NCBI GenBank assembly: GCA_027315105.1
Contig: DAHUYP010000082.1
Coordinates: forward strand, 1 to 64,000
From: Gammaproteobacteria bacterium
GTDB taxonomy: Bacteria > Pseudomonadota > Gammaproteobacteria > Steroidobacterales > Steroidobacteraceae
Direction: 5' to 3'
DNA: 64,000 nt
Shown here piece after piece: positions 20,264 to 31,342 of the stretch. Position 1 is the stretch's first letter; every line of letters starts with the position of its first letter. Under the pieces are notes generated by a model. It was not told the DNA's origin. It searched no databases and saw nothing but the letters and a program-made list of their open reading frames with translations. Both the position numbers and the translations under genes were made by a program.

Positions 20264-21487
20264 TTACTGCTTCTTCGCCGTACTTCTTTCCACCGTACGC
20301 GAATCCGGGCCGCCGATGCTGATCTTCGCACCGTCGCTGAGCCGGTCGGTGCCATCGATCACGACCATGTCGCTGGCCGCCAGTCCGGACAGGATGGCGG
20401 TGTTGGTGCCGTCGCTCGGACCGGCGGTGATCTTGCGCACCGAGACGGTGTCATCGGCGTTGGCCAGATAGACGTACTCGCCCGGCGCGCCGTTCAATAC
20501 CGCCGCCGTGGGAACGACCAGGGTCTGGCTCAGCGTGTCCACGAGCAGCTTGACGTTGACGAATTCGTTCGGGAACAGCGCCTCGTCATCGTTGCGAAAC
20601 AGCGCACGCAGCGTGACGGTGCCGGTGCTCGTGGTCATCTGGTTGCTGATTGCATACAGCATTCCAGTGGCGATCTCGCGGCTGTTGTCGCTCGTATAGG
20701 CCGTGACCGGCAGCTTGGCGCCGGAATTGACGCGCTGGACGACCTTGTCGAGGTCGTTCTGCGCCACGGTGAATTCCACCGTCGTCGGCTTCATGGTCGT
20801 GATCACGACGATGCCGGGGGAGCTCGAGGCCGTGACGAAATTGCCGGGGTCGACCAGGCGCAGGCCGACCCGGCCGGCGACCGGCGCCGTGATGCGGCAA
20901 TACACCAGGTCGAGCTGATACTGGGCAATACTGGCCTCGTCGGTCTTCACCTGGGCCACCTGCTGCTCGACCGTGAAGCGCTGGTCGATGACGATCTGCT
21001 CGGCGATGGCCTTCTGCTCATTCAATTGTTCGTAGCGCCCCAGGTCGGAGCGACCCTGGGCCAGCGCCGCCTGGTCCTTCAGCAGCTGCGCCTGCGCCTG
21101 CTGCAGATCGATCTGATACGGGCGCGGATCGATCTGCGCGAGGAACTGCCCCTGCGCCACGTCCCGCCCTTCCCGGTAGCCGACCTCGGTCAGATAGCCG
21201 CTCAACTCCGGCAGCACGGTCACTGTGGCAATCGGCGTGACCGTGCCGAGTTCCATCAGCGTCTCCGGCATGTCGCCGCGGGCCACCCGGGCGACCCTGA
21301 CGACCTGCGGCGCCGCACCACGTGCGGGCGGCTTGCGCGCGAACAGGTGTACGATCACCGGGACCAGCAGGATCACGGCCACCGTCACCAGCACCCATCG
21401 CGCTCGACGGGGTGGAGGATCCTTCCCTGCCTGCGCATCCAGCGTCGTGTCCATCCCGTCTCCCGATGCCGCGCCGCCCGAACTCAT
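20264..21487 (-). CDS. RND efflux periplasmic adaptor (MdtA/membrane fusion protein family)
   Basis: RVARVARGDMPETLMELGTVTPIATVTVLPELSGYLTEVGYREG lipoyl/hairpin motif; first gene of the operon. Confidence 0.93.
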   Translation of the reverse strand: MSSGGAASGDGMDTTLDAQAGKDPPPRRARWVLVTVAVILLVPVIVHLFARKPPARGAAPQVVRVARVARGDMPETLMELGTVTPIATVTVLPELSGYLTEVGYREGRDVAQGQFLAQIDPRPYQIDLQQAQAQLLKDQAALAQGRSDLGRYEQLNEQKAIAEQIVIDQRFTVEQQVAQVKTDEASIAQYQLDLVYCRITAPVAGRVGLRLVDPGNFVTASSSPGIVVITTMKPTTVEFTVAQNDLDKVVQRVNSGAKLPVTAYTSDNSREIATGMLYAISNQMTTSTGTVTLRALFRNDDEALFPNEFVNVKLLVDTLSQTLVVPTAAVLNGAPGEYVYLANADDTVSVRKITAGPSDGTNTAILSGLAASDMVVIDGTDRLSDGAKISIGGPDSRTVERSTAKKQ

Positions 21488-21595
21488 ATGGCCGCGCCCC
21501 AGCTGAGGAATGATAGGCGGCCGGGGATGGCTCCCTACCTTGTCAAACGATTAAAAAGGGTTAACGTGGCACTTCGGCCGCCACGGAGCAATGCC

Positions 21596-22033
21596 ATGAA
21601 GCGAACTGGGTCGGCGATTTGGACGGGCGACCTCAAGAGCGGGCACGGCGCGCTCGCGACCCATAGCGGCGTGCTCAAGGACACCCCTTATTCCTTCGCC
21701 ACCCGGTTCGAAGCCGCCCACGGCACCAATCCGGAAGAGCTGATCGCCGCGGCCCATGCCGGCTGCTTCACGATGGCGCTGTCGGCAGGTCTGGCGCAAG
21801 CCGGCTTCACGCCCAAGCGACTCGCGACCCAGGCCACCCTGTCACTGGAGCTCGTCAACGGCAACTGGAGCATCACCAGCGTGCACCTGGAGAACGAAGC
21901 CTGGGTGCCAGGCATCGACCGGCAGAAGTTCGCCCAGATCGCCGCCGACGCCAAGGCGAATTGCCCGGTGTCGCGGCTGCTGCGCGCGGACATCTCGCTT
22001 ACGGCCAAGCTCGAGGCCAGCGGCGCGACCTGA
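21596..22033 (+). CDS. OsmC-family peroxiredoxin
   Basis: MKRTGSAIWTGDLKSGHGALATHSG, TNPEELIAAAHAGCFTMALS, ANCPVSRLL. Confidence 0.93.
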   Translation: MKRTGSAIWTGDLKSGHGALATHSGVLKDTPYSFATRFEAAHGTNPEELIAAAHAGCFTMALSAGLAQAGFTPKRLATQATLSLELVNGNWSITSVHLENEAWVPGIDRQKFAQIAADAKANCPVSRLLRADISLTAKLEASGAT

Positions 22034-22052
22034 CGGGAGCGACCTGACGGGA
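22025..22052. repeat. Perfect 14-bp tandem duplication across the osmC stop codon
   Basis: gcgacctgacggga twice (22025-22038, 22039-22052). Confidence 0.85.
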
Positions 22053-22108
22053 GCGCTCCGATCCCGGGCGCGATGGTGGACGGAGCATGAGGCCCGGCGG
22101 GACCATCG

Positions 22109-22159
22109 GTCGCGCCCCCTTATGAGTCGCGCCGCCTTATGGGTGGCGCCGCCTGATCG
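22109..22159. repeat. Imperfect tandem repeat, three 17-bp units
   Basis: gtcgcgcccccttatga / gtcgcgccgccttatgg / gtggcgccgcctgatcg. Confidence 0.7.
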
Positions 22160-22308
22160 GTCGCACGCAGCTCGCCGCCAGGGTCGCCCACCCCGCGGTA
22201 CCGGCCGGGGCCGGCGCCCCGGGGCGCACGCCTCGCGCGGCGCTCCGCGCAACCAGGCGCCGCGGCCGTCGGCCGATCGAGCCGGCGACCGCGGCGGCAA
22301 CCAGTGGC

Positions 22309-22515
22309 TTATTTCGAGCTGCCGCCGGAGCTGCTGCTCGAGCTGCCCTTCTTGCTCTTCTTGCTGTGGTGATGCGCGGACTTCTTGCTCGTGGTTCCCG
22401 AGCTCGAAGCCGACGTGCCGGCGCCGGAGGACGAGGTATCCGCCGCCGAGGCAATCACGGGTGCGGCGCTCAAGGTGGCGGCCATGATGGTCAGAACTGC
22501 AAGGTTGAACTTCAT
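22309..22515 (-). CDS. Small exported Ser/Lys/His-rich low-complexity protein
   Basis: 68 aa: signal peptide then DTSSSGAGTSASSSGTTSKKSAHHHSKKSKKGSSSSSSGGSSK. Confidence 0.6.
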   Translation of the reverse strand: MKFNLAVLTIMAATLSAAPVIASAADTSSSGAGTSASSSGTTSKKSAHHHSKKSKKGSSSSSSGGSSK

Positions 22516-22676
22516 TTTTCGGTCCTTAAACGGGTTGATGACTGCCCGCGACGCGGGGCGGCAATCTTAACGCCATTTCAACGGTAAATCAGCGGCTGTG
22601 GGCCGGGCCGGCGGCGATTTTCGCCGCCCGCGGCGGCCGGTGCCACCGCTGCGGTGCGCCGTCGGTCGCCGGCTGC

Positions 22677-23678
22677 CTACCGCCGCAGCGCCTGCGCGTG
22701 AGATCGATACCAGTCGTAGGTCGACTCGATCCCGGCCTGGAGCGTGATGTTCGGTTGCCAGCCGAGCCGCGTCAGGCGTGACGTGTCGAGCAGCTTGCGC
22801 GGCGTGCCATCGGGCTTGGTGCCGTCGAAGCGCAGCTCGCCTTCGAATCCGACCGCGGCGGCGACCATGCGCGCCAATTCGGCAATGCTGACGTCCTTGC
22901 CCCAGCCGACGTTGATCGGCGCCTCATCGCTGTAGTGGCGCATCAGATGGACGCAGGCGTCGGCCAGGTCGTCCACGTGCAGGAATTCCCGCCGCGGCGT
23001 GCCGGTGCCCCATACCTCCACCGCCTCGGCGTGCTGCAGCTTCGCTTCGTGGCATTTGCGGATCAGCGCCGGCAGCACGTGCGAGCCGGTGAGGCTGAAG
23101 TTGTCGCCCGGCCCGTAGAGATTGGTCGGCATGGCGCAGATGGCGTCGAAACCGAACTCGCGCCGGTAGGCCTGGCACATCTTCAAACCGGCGATCTTGG
23201 CGATCGCGTACCATTCGTTGGTCGGCTCGAGCGGCCCGGTGAGCAGGCAGTCCTCGGTGAGCGGCTGCGGCGCCAGCCGCGGATAGATGCAGCTCGAGCC
23301 GAGGAACAGCAGCTTGCGCGTACCGTGGCGGTAGGCCGCGTCGATCACGTTGGTCTGGATCTGCAGGTTATCGCGCAGGAACTGCGCCGGCTGGCTGCGG
23401 TTGGCCTCGATGCCGCCGACCTTGGCCGCCGCCAGGAACACGTAGTGCGGCCGGTGCTCGGCGAAGAAGCGCTCGACTTCGGCCTGTCGGCACAGATCCA
23501 GCTCGCGCCGCGTGCGCAGCAGCAGTTGTCTTGCGCCGCCGGCCAGCAGGCGGCGCACGATCGCCGAGCCGACCAGGCCTTGATGGCCTGCAACCAGAAT
23601 CGGTGAGTCGTCCACGGTGCGGGCGCTATTCCCTGTACTTGTAGGTCTTGAACCCTTCGCGCGCCATGAGGCCGTCAC
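22677..23678 (-). CDS. fcl: GDP-L-fucose synthase
   Basis: [80 protein letters not shown]; true start probably near 23606. Confidence 0.93.
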   Translation of the reverse strand: MTASWRAKGSRPTSTGNSARTVDDSPILVAGHQGLVGSAIVRRLLAGGARQLLLRTRRELDLCRQAEVERFFAEHRPHYVFLAAAKVGGIEANRSQPAQFLRDNLQIQTNVIDAAYRHGTRKLLFLGSSCIYPRLAPQPLTEDCLLTGPLEPTNEWYAIAKIAGLKMCQAYRREFGFDAICAMPTNLYGPGDNFSLTGSHVLPALIRKCHEAKLQHAEAVEVWGTGTPRREFLHVDDLADACVHLMRHYSDEAPINVGWGKDVSIAELARMVAAAVGFEGELRFDGTKPDGTPRKLLDTSRLTRLGWQPNITLQAGIESTYDWYRSHAQALRR

Positions 23679-24711
23679 GGCGCGCGAGTTCGAGGTCCTG
23701 CGCGATCATCTCGCCGACCAATGCGTCGAAGCCGATCTCCGGTTGCCAGCCGAGCTGCTGGCGTGCCTTGCTGGCGTCGCCGAGCAGCGTATCCACCTCG
23801 GTCGGACGGAAGTAGTGCGGATCGACCCGGATGATGGTGCGGCCGCTCCCGGCCTCTACACCGCGCTCTTCGACACCGTGTCCATGCCATTCCAGGCGCA
23901 TGTCCAGCAGCGTCGCGGCGCGCTCGCAGAACTCGCGCACCGAATGCTGCTCGCCGGTCGCGATGACGTAGTCCTCCGGCTGCTGCTGCTGCAGCATCAG
24001 CCACTGCGCGCGCACGAAATCGCGCGCATGACCCCAGTCGCGCCGCGAGTCCAGATTGCCCAGGTACAGGCACTCTTCGAGCCCTTGGTGCACGCGCGCC
24101 AGCCCGCGCGTGATCTTGCGCGTGACGAAGGTCTCGCCGCGGACCGGTGATTCGTGATTGAAGAGAATGCCGTTGCAGGCGTAGAGGCCATAAGCCTCGC
24201 GGTAATTGACCGTGATCCAGTACGCGTACACCTTCGCCACGCCGTACGGCGAGCGCGGATAGAACGGCGTGGTCTCGCGCTGCGGGGTCTCGCAGACCTT
24301 GCCGAACATCTCCGAGGTCGAGGCCTGGTAGAAGCGCGTCTTCGCGCCCAGGCCGAGGATCCGGATCGCCTCGAGCAGCCGCAGCGCCCCCAGCGCATCC
24401 GAGTTGGCCGTGTATTCCGGGGTCTCGAACGACACCGCGACGTGGCTCTGCGCCGCCAGATTGTAGATTTCGTCCGGCTGCACCTGCTGGATGATGCGGA
24501 TCAGATTGGTCGCATCGGTCAGGTCACCGTAGTGCAGATGCAGCCGCACGCCGCGCTCGTGCGGATCCTGGTAGAGGTGATCGATGCGATCGGTATTGAA
24601 CGAGGATGCGCGGCGCTTGATGCCGTGCACTTCGTAGCCTTTCTCGAGCAGCAGCTCGGCCAGATAGGCGCCGTCCTGTCCGGTCACGCCCGTGATCAAT
24701 GCGCGCTTCAT
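23626..24711 (-). CDS. gmd: GDP-mannose 4,6-dehydratase
   Basis: [55 protein letters not shown] at 24711. Confidence 0.96.
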   Translation of the reverse strand: MKRALITGVTGQDGAYLAELLLEKGYEVHGIKRRASSFNTDRIDHLYQDPHERGVRLHLHYGDLTDATNLIRIIQQVQPDEIYNLAAQSHVAVSFETPEYTANSDALGALRLLEAIRILGLGAKTRFYQASTSEMFGKVCETPQRETTPFYPRSPYGVAKVYAYWITVNYREAYGLYACNGILFNHESPVRGETFVTRKITRGLARVHQGLEECLYLGNLDSRRDWGHARDFVRAQWLMLQQQQPEDYVIATGEQHSVREFCERAATLLDMRLEWHGHGVEERGVEAGSGRTIIRVDPHYFRPTEVDTLLGDASKARQQLGWQPEIGFDALVGEMIAQDLELARRDGLMAREGFKTYKYRE

Positions 24712-25094
24712 ATCACCCGTGGGAACGTTGGGGGCTCGCACGCATTGTAGGGCCTCGGCCGCGAGCACGCACTACGCGCCGCCGCCGCAGGCGGCCGCCC
24801 CCGACGCGGGCGATCGAGGCCGCCGGGCCGATGGGCGCCGGCGGCGAGGCCGGCAATGGCTCGGGCGCGCCACCGCCTGCTCCTTGCTTGCGATCCGCGA
24901 GTCGCCGATCATTCCCGGCAGCCCCTTCAGCACGGCGGATCGAGGTCCGCAGGAGCGACGATGAGCGAATCCGGTGGCATCTCGAAGGCCTGGCTGCGCC
25001 GCAGCCCGGGGGAGCATGCGGCCGTCCGCCGGGTGCCCGGGCTGGCACGCGTCGGCGGCGCTGGTGCGCCGCGATCGGGCCCCAAGACACATTC

Positions 25095-26027
25095 ATGCTC
25101 CATCTAGACAAGAGCCGGCTCGAAGCCGCGCGCGTACTGGTCGTCGGCGACGCGATGCTGGATCGCTATCTGTTCGGCAATGTCGAGCGCATCTCGCCCG
25201 AGGCACCGGTGCCGGTCGTGCGCGTCACGCGCGAGGAGGATCGGCTCGGCGGCGCCGCCAACGTCGCTCTGAACGCCAAGGCCCTGGGCGCCCAGGTGAC
25301 GCTGGTGACGGTCGTCGGCGACGACGAGCCGGCAAGGCGGCTGCAGCAACTGCTGCAGGCGCAGGGCGTGGAATCGGTTCTCGGCCGCGACCCGAATCTC
25401 TACACCTGCGTCAAATTGCGCGTCATCGGGCGCGCACAGCAGCTGGTGCGGGTGGACTTCGAGAACCAGCCGGCACGCGAGGTCCTGGCCGACATGCTGC
25501 AGGAGTTCGAGGTCCACACACCGCGTCACGACGCGGTCCTGTTCTCCGACTACGGCAAGGGCGGCCTGGCGCACATCCCGCGCATGATCCAGATAGCGCG
25601 TTCCGCGCACAAGCCGGTGCTGATCGACCCCAAGGGCAGCGATTACGGCCGCTACGCGGGTGCCACGGTCATTACGCCCAATCGTGCCGAACTCGCGCAC
25701 GTGATCGGACAATGGAATAGCGAACAGCAGCTCGCCGAGCGCGCCCAGGCGCTGCGCGCCTCGCTCGATATCGACGCGCTGGTGCTCACGCGCAGCGAAG
25801 AGGGCATGTCGCTGTTCGACGCTCAGGGGCATCTGCAGGTTGCCGCGCAGTCGCGCGAAGTGTTCGACGTGACCGGCGCCGGCGACACGGTGATCGCCGC
25901 CATGGCGGCGTTGCTCGCCTGCGGCGCGACCGTGCGCGAGGCGCTGCCACTGGCCAATCGCGCCGCCGGCATCGTGGTCGGCAAGTTCGGTACCGCCAGC
26001 GTCAGTTACGAGGAGCTGTTCGCTTGA
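25095..26027 (+). CDS. rfaE1: D-glycero-beta-D-manno-heptose-7-phosphate kinase
   Basis: [71 protein letters not shown]. Confidence 0.93.
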   Translation: MLHLDKSRLEAARVLVVGDAMLDRYLFGNVERISPEAPVPVVRVTREEDRLGGAANVALNAKALGAQVTLVTVVGDDEPARRLQQLLQAQGVESVLGRDPNLYTCVKLRVIGRAQQLVRVDFENQPAREVLADMLQEFEVHTPRHDAVLFSDYGKGGLAHIPRMIQIARSAHKPVLIDPKGSDYGRYAGATVITPNRAELAHVIGQWNSEQQLAERAQALRASLDIDALVLTRSEEGMSLFDAQGHLQVAAQSREVFDVTGAGDTVIAAMAALLACGATVREALPLANRAAGIVVGKFGTASVSYEELFA

Positions 26028-27046
26028 GAATCGTCGTCACCGGCGCCGCCGGCATGATCGGCAGCAATCTGCTCCACGGCCTCAATGCCGCGGGCGTGGA
26101 TGATGTCATCGCCGTGGATGATCTGAGCGAGCCCGACAAGTACCGCAATCTGCTCGGCGCGCGCATCAGCGACTACTTCGATCGCAGCGAATTCTACGGT
26201 CGCTTCGGCCGCGGTGAACTGGGCCGCGTGGATGCCGTCTTCCACGAAGGCGCCTGCTCGGACACGATGCAGCACGACGGGCGCTACATGCTGGACAACA
26301 ACTACCGCTGTTCCAAGGATCTGCTCGACGCCTGCCAGTCCCAGGGAACCCGATTGCTGTATGCGTCCTCGGCCGCAGTCTATGGCGACAGCACGACGTT
26401 TCGCGAACAGCGGCCCTACGAGCGGCCGCTGAACGTCTACGGCTACTCGAAACTGCTGTTCGACGAGGTGGTGCGCCGCCGGCTGCCGCATGTCGGCCCG
26501 CAGGTCGTGGGGTTGCGCTATTTCAACGTCTATGGCCCGCGCGAGCAGCACAAGGGCCGCATGGCCTCCGTGGCCTTCCACCATTTCGGCGAGTTCGCGC
26601 ATGGCGGGCACGTCGATCTGTTCGGCGCCTACGGCGGCTATGCCGCCGGTGCGCAGCTGCGCGACTTCGTGTTCGTCGACGATGTGGTGGCGGTGAACCT
26701 GTGGTTTCTCGAGCATCCGGATCGCAGCGGCATCTTCAACCTCGGCACCGGCTGCGCGCAACCGTTCAACGACGTCGCGCACGCGGTCGTGAACGCCGTT
26801 CGGCGGCGGCGCGGCGAACCGGCGCTCACGCTCGCCGAGCAGGTCGCGCAGGATCTGGTGCGCTACATCCCGTTCCCTCAGGCCCTGGTGGGCAAGTATC
26901 AGTGCCATACGCAAGCCGACCTCGGCGCCCTGCGCGGCACAGGCTGTGCGCTGCCCTTCGTGGACGTCGCCACCGGCGTGCGGCGCTATGCCGAGTGGCT
27001 CGGCGCATCGACCGCGCCGCCCGCCGCGAGCCCCGGGGCCCCATGA
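26024..27046 (+). CDS. rfaD: ADP-L-glycero-D-manno-heptose-6-epimerase
   Basis: [80 protein letters not shown] start overlapping the kinase stop. Confidence 0.94.
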   Translation: MRIVVTGAAGMIGSNLLHGLNAAGVDDVIAVDDLSEPDKYRNLLGARISDYFDRSEFYGRFGRGELGRVDAVFHEGACSDTMQHDGRYMLDNNYRCSKDLLDACQSQGTRLLYASSAAVYGDSTTFREQRPYERPLNVYGYSKLLFDEVVRRRLPHVGPQVVGLRYFNVYGPREQHKGRMASVAFHHFGEFAHGGHVDLFGAYGGYAAGAQLRDFVFVDDVVAVNLWFLEHPDRSGIFNLGTGCAQPFNDVAHAVVNAVRRRRGEPALTLAEQVAQDLVRYIPFPQALVGKYQCHTQADLGALRGTGCALPFVDVATGVRRYAEWLGASTAPPAASPGAP

Positions 27047-27534
27047 GCGAGCTGCCGGCATCCCTGGCGCGCAAGATTCTGCCGGTGCCGCCGGCGGCCG
27101 CGGATGCAGCACGCATCGAGCGGCCGCTGGTGTTCACGAACGGCGTGTTCGACGTTCTGCATCGCGGCCACGTCGTCTACCTGGCGGCCGCCCGGGAGCT
27201 CGGCGCGACCTTGCTGGTCGGGCTCAACAACGATCGGTCGGCGCGGCAACTGGGCAAGGGCCCCGGGCGACCGCTCAACGGCGAAGCCGATCGAGCCGTC
27301 GTGCTCGCGGCGCTGGCGAGCGTGTCGTTCGTCGTCTTGTTCGACGAGCAGACCCCGTGCGACTTGATACGGCGCTGCCGGCCCGACGTCTACGTCAAGG
27401 GCGGCGACTATGACGTCGATGGCCTGGAGGAGACCCGGCTGGTTCGCAGCTGGGGCGGCCGCGCGGTCGCAATTCCGTTCGTCGCCGGCTATTCGACCAG
27501 CGCTCTCGTGCGCCGCATTCGCGGCGCTCCGTGA
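27043..27534 (+). CDS. rfaE2: D-glycero-beta-D-manno-heptose 1-phosphate adenylyltransferase
   Basis: [68 protein letters not shown] at 27043. Confidence 0.93.
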   Translation: MSELPASLARKILPVPPAAADAARIERPLVFTNGVFDVLHRGHVVYLAAARELGATLLVGLNNDRSARQLGKGPGRPLNGEADRAVVLAALASVSFVVLFDEQTPCDLIRRCRPDVYVKGGDYDVDGLEETRLVRSWGGRAVAIPFVAGYSTSALVRRIRGAP

Positions 27535-28124
27535 TGCCGCCGTTGCAGCACTCCGGCGGCATGAACGTCGCGGCCGCTCGAAAGGCGGCCTTCATCGATC
27601 GCGATGGCGTCATCAACGCGGAGCGCGCCTACGTGTATCGGGTCGAGGACTTCGAGTTCCTGCCCGGAGCGGTGGCCGCGCTGCAGCGGCTGCAGGCCGA
27701 CGGCTATGCGCTCGTGGTCATCACCAATCAGTCCGGCATCGCCCGCGGCCTGTACACCGAAGCGGATTACCTGCAGCTCACGGCGCACATGCAGCGGGCG
27801 CTGCTGCAGGCCGGCGTGCGGCTGGCTGCGGTCGAGTATTGCCCGCACCTGCCGGATGCGCCGCTGGCTCGCTACCGCCTGGAGTGCGACTGCCGCAAAC
27901 CCCAGCCGGGAATGCTGACGCGCTCGATCGCGGCACTGCGCCTCGATGCGCCGCGCTCCATCCTGGTGGGAGACCGTGCGTCGGACATCGACGCGGGCCG
28001 CGCCGCGGCGATCGGTCGCTGCTTCCTGGTGCGCAGCGGCCATGCATTGAGCGATTGCGATCCCGCTGCGGCCGACGGCACCTACGACGATCTGGCCGCG
28101 TGCGTCGATGCCCTGCTGGGCTGA
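27531..28124 (+). CDS. gmhB: D-glycero-beta-D-manno-heptose 1,7-bisphosphate 7-phosphatase
   Basis: AAFIDRDGVINAERAYVYRVEDFEFLPGAV, VVITNQSGIARGLYTEADYLQL, DCRKPQPGML. Confidence 0.94.
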   Translation: MMPPLQHSGGMNVAAARKAAFIDRDGVINAERAYVYRVEDFEFLPGAVAALQRLQADGYALVVITNQSGIARGLYTEADYLQLTAHMQRALLQAGVRLAAVEYCPHLPDAPLARYRLECDCRKPQPGMLTRSIAALRLDAPRSILVGDRASDIDAGRAAAIGRCFLVRSGHALSDCDPAAADGTYDDLAACVDALLG

Positions 28125-28178
28125 GGCTCGACCCGCTCCCGCCCCGCATCCGGCAGCGCCGCGGCGCGCGCGCCGGCC

Positions 28179-29033
28179 CTATTCGATGCGGCTCTCACCC
28201 GAGCCGAGAAAGCTCGACAGCAGCCGCGCGATTATGCTCAGCAGCAACACGAACAGCGTGATCAGCAGCGCCCCCGTCCAGGCCAGGGACTGCCAGTTCT
28301 TGTACGGGCTCATCGCGAACTGGAAGATCACCACCGGCAGATTCGCCATCGGCTGATCGAGCGTATTGCTCCAATACTGGTTATTCAGCGCGGTGAACAG
28401 CAGTGGCGCAGTCTCGCCGCTGATGCGCGCCAGCGCGAGCAGCACGCCGGTCAGCAGGCCGCTGCGCGCCGCCGGATAGACCACATGCATGACGGTGCGC
28501 CAGGGCTGGGCGCCCAGGGCCGCCGACGCATGGCGCAGGCCGAGCGGGATCAGGTGCAGCATGTCCTCCGCCGTCCGCACCACCACCGGGATCACGATGA
28601 TGCTCAGGGCCACTGCACCCGCGAGCGCGGAAAAATGCCCCATCTTCACGACCATGAGCGTATACACGAACAGGCCCACGACGATCGAAGGCGCGCTCAG
28701 CAGCACGTCGTTGATGAAGCGGATCAGCACGCTCACGCGTTCGGTGCGGCCGTATTCGGCAAGAAAGGTTGCCGCCAGAATACCGACCGGCGTGCCGATC
28801 AGGATTCCGAGCACCGTCATCGTCACGCTGCCGACGATGGCGTTGAGCAATCCGCCGCTGCCGCCCGGCGGCGGCGTCATCTGCGTGAACACCCGCCACG
28901 ACAGGCCGCCGAAACCGCGCGACAGCAACGACCATAGGATGATCGCCAGGATCCCCAGGGCGATGAGCGTCGTGAGACCGGAGATACCCAGCCCCACCGC
29001 CGCGATGATCCTGCGTCGCCGGATATTGCTCAC
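28179..29033 (-). CDS. pstA: Phosphate ABC transporter permease PstA
   Basis: GTG start at 29033 ([16 protein letters not shown]), [47 protein letters not shown]. Confidence 0.93.
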   Translation of the reverse strand: MSNIRRRRIIAAVGLGISGLTTLIALGILAIILWSLLSRGFGGLSWRVFTQMTPPPGGSGGLLNAIVGSVTMTVLGILIGTPVGILAATFLAEYGRTERVSVLIRFINDVLLSAPSIVVGLFVYTLMVVKMGHFSALAGAVALSIIVIPVVVRTAEDMLHLIPLGLRHASAALGAQPWRTVMHVVYPAARSGLLTGVLLALARISGETAPLLFTALNNQYWSNTLDQPMANLPVVIFQFAMSPYKNWQSLAWTGALLITLFVLLLSIIARLLSSFLGSGESRIE

Positions 29034-29995
29034 AGCCTGGGTCCCCGCGCATTGAGGCGCAGCAGCATCAGGCGCGCCGCGGCGATGATCGAGAGCGTCA
29101 ACAGGAACAGGATCAACCCCAGGGCAATCAAGGCCGACAGGTACAGCGGGCCGACCGCTTCGGTGAATTCGTTGGCAATAGCAGCCGAGATCGTCGTTCC
29201 CGGCGCGAGCAGCGAGACGGAGATATTCTGCGCATTGCCGGCGACGAAGGTCACGGCCATGGTCTCGCCGAGCGCGCGGCCGAGCCCGAGCATGATGGCG
29301 CCGATGATGCCTGCGCGGGCGTTCGGCACCACGACGTGCCAGACCACCTCCCATTGGGTCGCACCGAGGCCGTAGGCCGCCTCCTTCAAGGAAGTGGGTG
29401 TGGCGCGGAACACCTCACGCATGACGGCCGTGATGAACGGCAGCACCATGATCGCCAGCACCAATCCCGCCGTCAACAAGCCGATCCCGAACGGCGGCCC
29501 GCGAAACAGCCTGCCGATGCCCGGAATCGGCCCGAGATGCGCGATCAACCACGGCTGCAATGTCTGCTGCAGCACGGGTGCGAACAGAAACAGGCCCCAC
29601 AGGCCATAGACGATGCTCGGCACTCCCGCCAGCAGTTCGATGCACGTGGCGATCGGCGTTCGCAGCCACATCGGACAGGTTTCGGTCAGAAAGATCGCGG
29701 CGCCGAAGGCAAACGGCACCGCGAGCAGCATCGCGATCAGCGAAGTGACCACGGTGCCATAGAGAGGTGCGAGCGCGCCGAACTGCCCGGCCACCGGGTC
29801 CCAGACTTCGCGCGTCAGGAACGCGAGCTTGAAGGTCTTGAGGGCCGGCCAGCTGCCGTAGATCAGCGTGAGCAGGACGCCGGCCAGCAACGCGAGCACC
29901 AGATAGGCGCACGAGCGCGTCAGCAGGCCGAACACGACCTCCACTCGCGCCTCGTGGCGCATCCGCAGCTGATAGGGCAGCACTCTTGCGACCAT
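29030..29995 (-). CDS. pstC: Phosphate ABC transporter permease PstC
   Basis: [57 protein letters not shown]. Confidence 0.94.
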   Translation of the reverse strand: MVARVLPYQLRMRHEARVEVVFGLLTRSCAYLVLALLAGVLLTLIYGSWPALKTFKLAFLTREVWDPVAGQFGALAPLYGTVVTSLIAMLLAVPFAFGAAIFLTETCPMWLRTPIATCIELLAGVPSIVYGLWGLFLFAPVLQQTLQPWLIAHLGPIPGIGRLFRGPPFGIGLLTAGLVLAIMVLPFITAVMREVFRATPTSLKEAAYGLGATQWEVVWHVVVPNARAGIIGAIMLGLGRALGETMAVTFVAGNAQNISVSLLAPGTTISAAIANEFTEAVGPLYLSALIALGLILFLLTLSIIAAARLMLLRLNARGPRL

Positions 29996-30111
29996 GGACG
30001 CGATCCTAAACCAGATAACGCCCGCTGGCCTGGTTCCCGATCGAGATCCCGGCCACGATCCCGCGCGGCAGCCCGGGCCGGAAACCGCTCGTCAGGTGTC
30101 TTTGGCCGACC

Positions 30112-31146
30112 TCAGGTTCCGGTCTTGATATTGGCCTTCCAGGAGGCCTCGATGCTCTTGACCAGGGGGGGCGGCAGCGGCACATAGTCGAGTTCTTCGG
30201 CCTGCTTCTGGCCATCTTCCAGTGCCCATTTGAAGAAGTCGAGCGCCGCCTTGGTCTCGCCGGGAACCTTCGGCGTCTTGTACATGATCACGAACACGGT
30301 GGCGGAGATCGGATACGCATCCGCGCCCGGCGCATTGGTGATCACCAGATTGAAGTCGTTGGCATGGGCCCAGTCCGCCGTCGCGGCGGCGGCCTGGAAC
30401 GACTTGGCTTCCGGCGTGATGAAATTGCCGGCGCTGTTCTGTACCTGGACGAAATTCATCTTGTTCTGCTTCACGTAGGCGTATTCGACGTAGCCGATCG
30501 AGCCCTTGATCTGACCCACGTAGGCGGCGACGCCCTCGTTTCCCTTACCGCCGACGCCGCTCGGCCAGGATACCGATGTGCTCTCGCCGACCTTCGTCTT
30601 CCATTCCGGGCTGACCTTCGACAGGTAATCGACCCAGTTGAAGGTGGTGCCCGAGCCGTCCGACCGATGGACCACCGAGATGTCCATCGCCGGCAGCCTG
30701 ATGCCGGGGTTGAGCCGCACGATCGCCGGATCATTCCACTTCGTCACCTTGCCCAGATAGATGTCGGCCAGCAGCGGACCGGTGAATTTGAGCGAACCGG
30801 GTTGGACGCCGTCGAGATTGACGACCGGCACGACACCGCCGATCACCAGCGGAAACTGCGTGGCTCCGAAGGCAGCCAGATCAGCCGGTTCCAACGGCTT
30901 GTCGCTGGCGCCGAAAGTGACCGTTCCGGCCTTGATCTGCGCGATGCCACCGCCCGAGCCGATGGACTGGTAGTTGAGCTGCACACCGGTCCTGGCGTTA
31001 TAGTCGGCCGACCACTTCGATAGGATCGGATACACGAAGGTCGAGCCGGCACCGGTGACATTGACTGCGCCAGCCGGTGCGCAGACGGCGGAGCCGATGA
31101 AGGCGAGAGCGCCGGCGGCTGCGACTTGTTTGAAGAATCTTTTCAT
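30112..31146 (-). CDS. pstS: Phosphate ABC transporter substrate-binding protein PstS
   Basis: VNVTGAGSTFVYPILSKWSADYNARTGVQLNYQSIGSGGGIAQI, VHRSDGSGTTFNWVDYLS; ATG at 31146 after trimming the ORF. Confidence 0.95.
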   Translation of the reverse strand: MKRFFKQVAAAGALAFIGSAVCAPAGAVNVTGAGSTFVYPILSKWSADYNARTGVQLNYQSIGSGGGIAQIKAGTVTFGASDKPLEPADLAAFGATQFPLVIGGVVPVVNLDGVQPGSLKFTGPLLADIYLGKVTKWNDPAIVRLNPGIRLPAMDISVVHRSDGSGTTFNWVDYLSKVSPEWKTKVGESTSVSWPSGVGGKGNEGVAAYVGQIKGSIGYVEYAYVKQNKMNFVQVQNSAGNFITPEAKSFQAAAATADWAHANDFNLVITNAPGADAYPISATVFVIMYKTPKVPGETKAALDFFKWALEDGQKQAEELDYVPLPPPLVKSIEASWKANIKTGT

Positions 31147-31238
31147 GGCTCCACTATTGCATTGGATATGTGAATCGGATGCGAATTGCGTGCGGTTGGT
31201 GCCGGTCTCTGCCCGGTGCGTCATTGAGCCGTGCGCAT

Positions 31239-31256
31239 GTTACAGGCGTATGACAA
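31239..31256 (-). promoter_or_regulatory. Candidate Pho box upstream of pstS
   Basis: Reverse complement TTGTCAT-ACGC-CTGTAAC: two 7-mers with 4-bp spacer, about 93-110 bp upstream of the pstS ATG. Confidence 0.7.
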
Positions 31257-31342
31257 TGACGGCCGGGGGCGGCGAGGCCGCAGCAGGAGCGACCTGAAGT
31301 CTACCCAGCCGCCGGATGTTCGAATAGCGCGCGCAGCCGGAC

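Noticed and set aside
17421-20471. 1016-aa plus-strand ORF
   Set aside because: Shadow ORF antisense to the MdtB-like RND gene; composition skewed to D/R/H/Q, no recognisable family.
28179-29354. Full-length 391-aa pstA ORF
   Set aside because: First about 107 aa are shadow sequence inside pstC; real GTG start is at 29033.
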